Part shown: positions 16,165-20,053 of the stretch, piece after piece
Layout of the letters: the number at the start of each line of letters is the position of its first letter
How positions within the stretch are numbered: position 1 is the first letter of the stretch
DNA from: Solirubrobacteraceae bacterium
Lineage (GTDB): Bacteria; Actinomycetota; Thermoleophilia; Solirubrobacterales; Solirubrobacteraceae
Length of the DNA stretch: 20,053 bases
Direction of reading: 5' to 3'
Assembly: GCA_019683665.1 (NCBI GenBank)
Contig: JADGIB010000027.1
Span: 1 to 20,053, forward strand
Program-made: the position numbers and the translations under genes
Notes under the pieces: generated by a model
What the model was told of the DNA's origin: nothing
Database searches by the model: none
What the model saw: only the letters and a program-made list of their open reading frames with translations

Positions 16165-16182
16165 CGCCCGGGGCGCCGGGCG
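16165..16182. terminator. Hairpin between convergent genes
   Basis: CGCCCGG-ggcg-CCGGGCG, a perfect 7-bp stem, starts at the base after the cupin stop in the 27-bp gap to the short-chain dehydrogenase stop. It has no T-tract. Confidence 0.45.
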
Positions 16183-16191
16183 GTGGCGCGC

Positions 16192-16971
16192 TCAGGCGCC
16201 GTCGCCCGGCCGGGTCGCGGTCACGAGCCGCGATCCGGCCTTGCTGGAGGTGAAGCGCCGCACCCCGCGCGGCAGGAGGATGCGCACCGCCGCCGCCAGC
16301 CAGTACCAGCGCGGCGCGTAGCGCTCGATGCGCCCGTTGCGGACGCAGTCGGCGATCGCGTCGGCGACGACGTCGGGCTCGGAGACGAGGAACCCGGGCA
16401 GCTCGCGCTGCGGGAAGCCCTCGGTGTGGATGAACCCGGGCAGGACGAGCGCGACGTTCACGCCGTTCGGCCGCTCCTCGGCGCCGAGCGCGTCGCTCCA
16501 CCCGCAGAGCGCGAACTTCGACGCGCAGTAGGCGCCGGCGCCGGCCCGGGCGATCCGCCCGGAGGTCGAGGAGACGTTGACGATCGTCGACGGCGCGCTC
16601 GCCCGCACGAGCGGCAGCAGCGCCTCGGTCAGGCGCACGTGGGCGTCGAAGTTGATCGCCATCGTTCGGCGCACGTTCTCCCAGCCGCCGTCGGCGAACC
16701 GGGCCCGCCACGACGCGCCGGCGTTGTTGACGAGCACGTCCAGGCGGCCGCCGTGCTCGGCCTCGACGTGGGCGCGCACCCGCGCGGGCGCGTCGTCGTC
16801 GGTCAGGTCCACGGCCACGGTCGTCGCGGGGCAGGGCAGGCGGTCGGCGAGCCGCGCGAGGCGGTCACCGCGGCGCGCGACGAGCACCATCCGCGCGCCG
16901 GGCTCGCGCGCCAGGCGCAGCGCCGTCGCCTCGCCGATCCCGCTCGACGCTCCCGTGATGCAGATCACCAT
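16192..16971 (-). CDS. Short-chain dehydrogenase/reductase
   Basis: A 259-aa classical SDR that uses NAD(P)H. The cofactor loop TGASSGIG is at residues 6-13 near the N terminus, followed by LVARRGDRL, where Arg residues after the second strand suggest NADP(H). VLVNNAG stabilises the fold. The catalytic Ser is in VNVSSTSG and the Tyr/Lys pair in AYCASKFAL. A longer C-terminal tail (ERYAPRWYWLAAAVRILLPRGVRRF) is hydrophobic and basic and may touch the membrane, as in lipid-acting SDRs. It lies 37 bp downstream of the acyl-CoA oxidase-like gene on the same strand, but has its own -10-like CAGACT. A link to fatty-acyl metabolism is an inference from position. Confidence 0.93.
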   Translation of the reverse strand: MVICITGASSGIGEATALRLAREPGARMVLVARRGDRLARLADRLPCPATTVAVDLTDDDAPARVRAHVEAEHGGRLDVLVNNAGASWRARFADGGWENVRRTMAINFDAHVRLTEALLPLVRASAPSTIVNVSSTSGRIARAGAGAYCASKFALCGWSDALGAEERPNGVNVALVLPGFIHTEGFPQRELPGFLVSEPDVVADAIADCVRNGRIERYAPRWYWLAAAVRILLPRGVRRFTSSKAGSRLVTATRPGDGA

Positions 16972-16979
16972 GGCGCGGC

Positions 16980-16985
16980 AGTCTG
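16980..16985 (-). promoter_or_regulatory. -10-like box of the short-chain dehydrogenase gene
   Basis: CAGACT on the minus strand ends 8 nt before the ATG at 16971; no Shine-Dalgarno sequence is present. It suggests expression partly independent of the upstream gene. Confidence 0.35.
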
Positions 16986-17008
16986 CCGGTCGCGGCCGGC
17001 GGGCGCGG

Positions 17009-18943
17009 TCAGCCCGCCGCCACCGCGGCCGCGTCGCCGAGCGACGCCGCCGGCACCCCGAACGCGTCGACGAGCGCGCCCGCGTCGGGCCGCACCTCGG
17101 CGCACAGCCGGTTGACCGCCTTCACGACCGCCTTCGAGCGCGTCGACGACAGCCGCCCGTGCTCCTGGAACCAGCCGCGCTCGCGCTCGATCGTCGACAG
17201 CGCGTAGAGGTGGCACAGCCGGTCGAGCGCCTCGCGCTGCGGCCCGTCGCCGGCCCGCTCGACCGCGCGCGCGAACGCCTCGGCCACGACCCGGTCGACC
17301 CAGGCCCGCGCGCAGGCGACGACGTGGTCCTGGCAGTCGACGAGGACGGCGAACGGGTCGCGCCCGGCGTCGATGCCGGCCTTCAGCCGCCGCGCCGCCC
17401 CCGACAGCATGTGACCGGCCCGCCAGCGCAGCAGCTCGAGCTGGGCGGCGCGGTCGAGCAGGTCACGGCCGTCGTCGCGCCCCGGGCGCAGCTCGTCGGC
17501 GATTCGGCCCAGCAGCTCACGCACCGCGGTGCGCTCGGCCAGCGTCTCCAGCACCTGCCCGGCGAAGAACGTCATCGTCCCGAGCGGGTCGAGCTCGCCG
17601 AGCTGGTCGCGGAAGTCGGTGAGCAGGTTCTTGGCCGCGAGCTGCAGCAGGACGGTGTTGTCGCCCTCGAACGTCGTGAAGACGTCGGTGTCGGCCTTCA
17701 GCGCCGCGAAGCGGTTGCCGCGCAGGTAGCCGGCGCCGCCGCACGCCTCCCGGCACTCCTGGATGGTCGCGGTCGCGTGCCAGGTCGCGACCGCCTTCAG
17801 CCCGGCGGCGAGCGTCTCCAGCTCGCGCCGGGCGCGGTCGTCGCCGCCGTCGCCGCCGAACACCTCGTGCAGGCGCCCGCGCAGCTCGTCCTGGGCGACG
17901 TGCAGGGCGTACGTGTGGGCGAGCGGGACGAGCAGCCGCCGCTGGTGGGTGCGGTAGTCGAGCAGCAGCGTCTCCTCGCCGTCGCGCGGGCCGAACTGGC
18001 GGCGCGTCAGCGCGTGGCGCACCGCGATCGTCAGCGCGACCTTCGCCGCGTTCACCGCGGCGCCGCAGATGCTCACCCGCCCCTGGATGAGCGTCCCGAG
18101 CATCGTGAAGAAGCGGCGGCCCGGGCTCTCGATCGGGCTCGTGTACGTCCCGTCGGGCTCGATCCGGGCGTAGCGGTCCAGCAGCGCCTCGCGCGGGACG
18201 CGGACGTGGTCGAACCAGATCCGCCCGTTGTCGACGCCGTCGAGGCCGAGCTTCGCGCCGCAGTCCTCGATCCGCACGCCCGGCAGCGTCTCGCCGCGCT
18301 CGTCGCGCAGCGGGACGAGGACCGCGTGGACGCCGCGCGACTCGCCGCCGACGACGAGCTGGGCGAAGACGACCGCCATCCGCCCGTCGCGGGCGGCGTT
18401 GCCGATGTAGTCCTTGCGCGCCGAGTCGGCCGGCGTGTGGACGACGAGCTCGTCGTGCTCGGGGTCGTAGGTCGCGGTCGTCTGGAGCGCCTGCACGTCG
18501 GAGCCGTGGCCGGTCTCGGTCATCGCGAAGCAGCCGGGGAGCCGCAGCGTCGCGATGTCGCGCAGGTAGCGCTCGTGGTGGCGCTCGGTGCCCAGGTGGA
18601 GGACGGCGCCGCCGAACAGGCCGAACTGGACGCCGAGCTTGACGAGCAGCGACAGGTCGCCGAAGGCGAGCGTCTCGAACGCCGCGACCGAGGCGCCGAC
18701 GTCGCCGGCGCCCCCGTACGCGGCCGGGTAGCCGAGCGCGGTGCGGCCCTCGTCGGCGAGCTCGCGCGCCCAGGCGAGCACCTGCGCGCGGTGCTCCTCG
18801 ATCGAGTGGCCGGCGTACGGGGCGCTGGACGGGCGCGACAGGAAGGCGCGCACGGCGTCGCGGATCTCGGCGTGGTCGCCGTCGAGGAGCCGCCGCAGCG
18901 CGGCCGGGTCGACGGCGGAGGGGGTCGGGGCGGTCGTCGGCAT
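17009..18943 (-). CDS. Acyl-CoA oxidase/dehydrogenase family flavoprotein (ACOX type)
   Basis: A 644-aa FAD enzyme expected to make the 2,3-double bond in acyl-CoA thioesters during fatty-acid breakdown. Its length exceeds ordinary acyl-CoA dehydrogenases (about 380-400 aa) and matches peroxisomal-type acyl-CoA oxidases with the extra C-terminal helical domain. The FAD/substrate segment is GCFAMTETGHGSDVQAL, followed by the middle-domain ARKDYIGNAARDGRMAVVFAQL. The first helical domain holds RRQFGPRDGEE, QECREACGGAGYLRGNRFAAL and DVFTTFEGDNTVLLQLAAKNLL, whose Glu of FEGDN is the expected catalytic base. The C-terminal domain (about 470-640) is Arg/Ala-rich and helical. Whether electrons go to oxygen or to ETF cannot be read from sequence. 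It probably heads an operon with the short-chain dehydrogenase. Confidence 0.93.
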   Translation of the reverse strand: MPTTAPTPSAVDPAALRRLLDGDHAEIRDAVRAFLSRPSSAPYAGHSIEEHRAQVLAWARELADEGRTALGYPAAYGGAGDVGASVAAFETLAFGDLSLLVKLGVQFGLFGGAVLHLGTERHHERYLRDIATLRLPGCFAMTETGHGSDVQALQTTATYDPEHDELVVHTPADSARKDYIGNAARDGRMAVVFAQLVVGGESRGVHAVLVPLRDERGETLPGVRIEDCGAKLGLDGVDNGRIWFDHVRVPREALLDRYARIEPDGTYTSPIESPGRRFFTMLGTLIQGRVSICGAAVNAAKVALTIAVRHALTRRQFGPRDGEETLLLDYRTHQRRLLVPLAHTYALHVAQDELRGRLHEVFGGDGGDDRARRELETLAAGLKAVATWHATATIQECREACGGAGYLRGNRFAALKADTDVFTTFEGDNTVLLQLAAKNLLTDFRDQLGELDPLGTMTFFAGQVLETLAERTAVRELLGRIADELRPGRDDGRDLLDRAAQLELLRWRAGHMLSGAARRLKAGIDAGRDPFAVLVDCQDHVVACARAWVDRVVAEAFARAVERAGDGPQREALDRLCHLYALSTIERERGWFQEHGRLSSTRSKAVVKAVNRLCAEVRPDAGALVDAFGVPAASLGDAAAVAAG

Positions 18944-18952
18944 GGGACCCGG

Positions 18953-18958
18953 GGTCTA
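18953..18958 (-). promoter_or_regulatory. Weak -10-like box of the acyl-CoA oxidase-like gene
   Basis: TAGACC on the minus strand lies 9 nt before the ATG. It lacks the final T of the consensus but follows the spacing seen before other genes here. Confidence 0.25.
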
Positions 18959-18975
18959 CCCGAAACGCCGGTCGC

Positions 18976-18981
18976 TAGGCT
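18976..18981 (+). promoter_or_regulatory. -10 box of the zinc-ribbon microprotein gene
   Basis: TAGGCT, identical to the boxes at 2498 and 15635, would place the transcript start near 18988 and give a leader of about 60 nt carrying a hairpin and a good ribosome site. Confidence 0.45.
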
Positions 18982-18997
18982 GTGAGTCGACGGATCA

Positions 18998-19019
18998 GCG
19001 CGCCGTGCCTTCGGCGCGC
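18998..19019 (+). promoter_or_regulatory. Stable hairpin in the 5' leader of the zinc-ribbon gene
   Basis: GCGCGCCG-tgcctt-CGGCGCGC is a perfect 8-bp, all-GC stem, 30 nt before the start codon and inside the predicted leader. It has no T-tract, so it is more likely an mRNA-stabilising or regulatory structure than a terminator. It belongs to no riboswitch class that I recognise. Confidence 0.45.
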
Positions 19020-19049
19020 ACGCGATCCCACGACGAAGGGAGGAACCGA

Positions 19050-19151
19050 ATGCGGTTCATCTGCCGCACCTGCCTTCGCCTGTGGCCCGCGGACCGCGTG
19101 GAGGATCGCAGCGCCTGCCCGTACTGCGGCGGCGCGCTCCTTCCCCGGTAG
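19050..19151 (+). CDS. 33-aa zinc-ribbon microprotein
   Basis: A very short gene encoding two CxxC knuckles (Cys5/Cys8 in CRTC, Cys23/Cys26 in CPYC) 14 residues apart, the ligand layout of a minimal zinc ribbon. The rest is basic and aromatic (FIC, LWP, CGGALLPR). It resembles isolated rubredoxin/FmdB-like ribbons, but the partner domain is missing, so it may bind RNA, DNA or another protein. Support for a real gene is strong for its size: GGGAGG ends 6 nt before the ATG, a -10 box and structured leader precede it, and an intrinsic terminator follows the stop. A longer open frame reads through from upstream, but it covers the promoter and leader and is unlikely. It is divergent from the acyl-CoA oxidase-like gene. 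Confidence 0.8.
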   Translation: MRFICRTCLRLWPADRVEDRSACPYCGGALLPR

Positions 19152-19174
19152 GGACAGGCGAAGCACGACGATCG

Positions 19175-19205
19175 ACGCCCGGCTACCCGCCGGGCGTTTC
19201 TCGTT
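19175..19205 (+). terminator. Intrinsic terminator of the zinc-ribbon gene
   Basis: ACGCCCGGC-taccc-GCCGGGCGT is a perfect 9-bp stem followed by TTCTCGTT, the only hairpin in the window with a T-rich tail. It begins 24 nt after the microprotein stop and overlaps the stop codon (19183-19185) of the convergent FUSC gene. Confidence 0.75.
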
Positions 19206-20053
19206 GCGGGCCCGCCGCGAGCAGCCCCGCGGCCTCGGCGACCTCGCCCTCGAGGCGGCGCAGGTGGTCGAGGTGGATCCCCGCCCAGGCGACGATCCCC
19301 GCGGTGACGGGCGCGTCGCGGGCGCCGGCGGCCGCGGCGCCGCGGATCGCGGCGGCGGACGTCGCGTGCGCCTCGTCGTCGGGCGCGGCCGGGGCGGGGG
19401 CCGGGCGGCGCTCGGCGACCGCCTCCGCCGCGCTCCGCAGCCACGCGCACACCGGCCCGGCGTCCCCGGCCAGCCGTCCGGCGCCGGCGGGCCGCGGGCG
19501 CCCCTCGACCATCTCGGCGAGGACGTCGAGGCCCCGGCCGGTCATGTTCAGGCGCGACACGACCGCGAGCAGGCGGGTGGCAGGCACGAGCGCCCGGTGC
19601 CGCCCGGGCCGCTCGGCGAGGACCTGGCGGAAGGCGGCGTCGAGCCGGTGGCGGGCGGCGGCCGCCTCGTCGCGCAGGCCGTCGAGGGCCTCGTCGCCGC
19701 CGAGCGCGAGCCGGCGGTACGTCGCCTCCAGGCGGCGGGCGAACGCGTCGAGCGCGTCGGCGAGCGCGCGGTCCAGGAGCGCGGCCGCCCCGCGCGGCCA
19801 GAGCAGCAGCCCGACGAGGAGGCTGATCGCGAACCCGATCGCGACGTCCTCGATGCGGACGAGCCCGACCTCTCAGCCGGTGCGCTGGACGAGGTCGAAG
19901 ACGACGAGGACCGTGACGGTGAACCCGGCCTGCCCCGCCGCGAACGAGATCGCCCGCGGCGCGTGGGCGGCCAGCAGCGCGACGACCGGCAGCGCCGCCC
20001 ACGCCGCCGTCGTGTCGTCGCCGAGCAGGAGGAGGACGGGCGCGCCGACGGCG
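19183..20053 (-). pseudogene. FUSC-family membrane transporter, partial at the edge and interrupted by in-frame TGA
   Basis: The C-terminal part of a fusaric acid resistance/aromatic acid exporter-like protein; the N terminus lies beyond the window. Reading the minus strand from 20053 gives hydrophobic segments (LPVVALLAAHAPRAISFAAG, FTVTVLVVFDLVQRTG). These are followed by VGLVRIEDVAIGFAISLLVG, the FUSC signature, then LLLWPRGAAALLD and a cytoplasmic helical tail (GLRDEAAAARHRLDAAFRQ) ending at 19183. The frame is open for 59 codons before and 229 after a single TGA at 19875-19873. That TGA falls between QRTG and EVGLVR, where family members have Trp (TGG). One base change explains it, either a recent nonsense mutation or a sequencing error. 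If real, the product would lose its last membrane segments and tail. Confidence 0.8.

Overview
The window has very high G+C (roughly three quarters by eye), strong codon bias to G/C third positions, and protein families typical of soil Actinobacteria. The mix is a DHA2 transporter, an ACOX-type flavoprotein, a zinc alcohol dehydrogenase, secreted TIM-barrel proteins, and exported proteins whose C-terminal Ala/Arg/Val-rich repeats resemble those of Solirubrobacterales. A Thermoleophilia/Solirubrobacterales chromosome is the best guess; this is an inference, since no rRNA or marker phylogeny is available. No rRNA, tRNA, CRISPR, insertion sequence or phage gene is visible. It looks like ordinary chromosomal accessory territory.

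Layout. 1-2406 (-): ATP-dependent protease Lon, followed by two hairpins. 2510-5732 (+): DHA2-type MFS exporter, a large secreted protein of unknown function, and a small cupin. 5749-6567 (-): AraC-family regulator, divergent from an unknown 148-aa protein (6618-7064 +). 7132-8073 (-): secreted glycosidase-like protein, divergent from a two-gene unit (8140-9410 +) formed by an internally deleted GNAT acetyltransferase and a zinc alcohol dehydrogenase. 9412-10452 (-): secreted HEYGHH metalloprotease. 10564-12948 (+): secreted TIM-barrel protein with a peptidoglycan-binding domain, then a secreted glycerophosphodiesterase. 12987-15637 (+): SnoaL-like protein, aldo/keto reductase, and peptidase T translationally coupled to the reductase. 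15679-16164 (+): exported cupin. 16192-18943 (-): acyl-CoA oxidase-like flavoprotein upstream of a short-chain dehydrogenase. 19050-19151 (+): 33-aa zinc-ribbon microprotein with a structured leader and an intrinsic terminator. 19183-20053 (-): FUSC-family membrane protein, partial at the window edge and interrupted by an in-frame TGA at a conserved Trp.

Six predicted exported proteins (positions 4027, 7132, 9412, 10564, 11653 and 15679) give the window a cell-surface or scavenging flavour. No single pathway joins all genes. The clearest links are regulatory. Most genes carry a TAnnnT-like -10 hexamer 6-9 nt before the start codon and no Shine-Dalgarno sequence, as expected for leaderless mRNAs. 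Two secreted-protein genes 6 kb apart share a near-identical promoter built on an 11-bp direct repeat with a TCAGG core. A perfect CRP/GlxR-type palindrome lies between the glycosidase-like gene and the mini-GNAT/alcohol dehydrogenase unit.

The observations most worth a second look are the shared direct-repeat promoters, the in-frame mini-GNAT, the zinc-ribbon microprotein locus, the interrupted FUSC gene and the pervasive leaderless layout. I found nothing that clearly amounts to a complete undescribed system.
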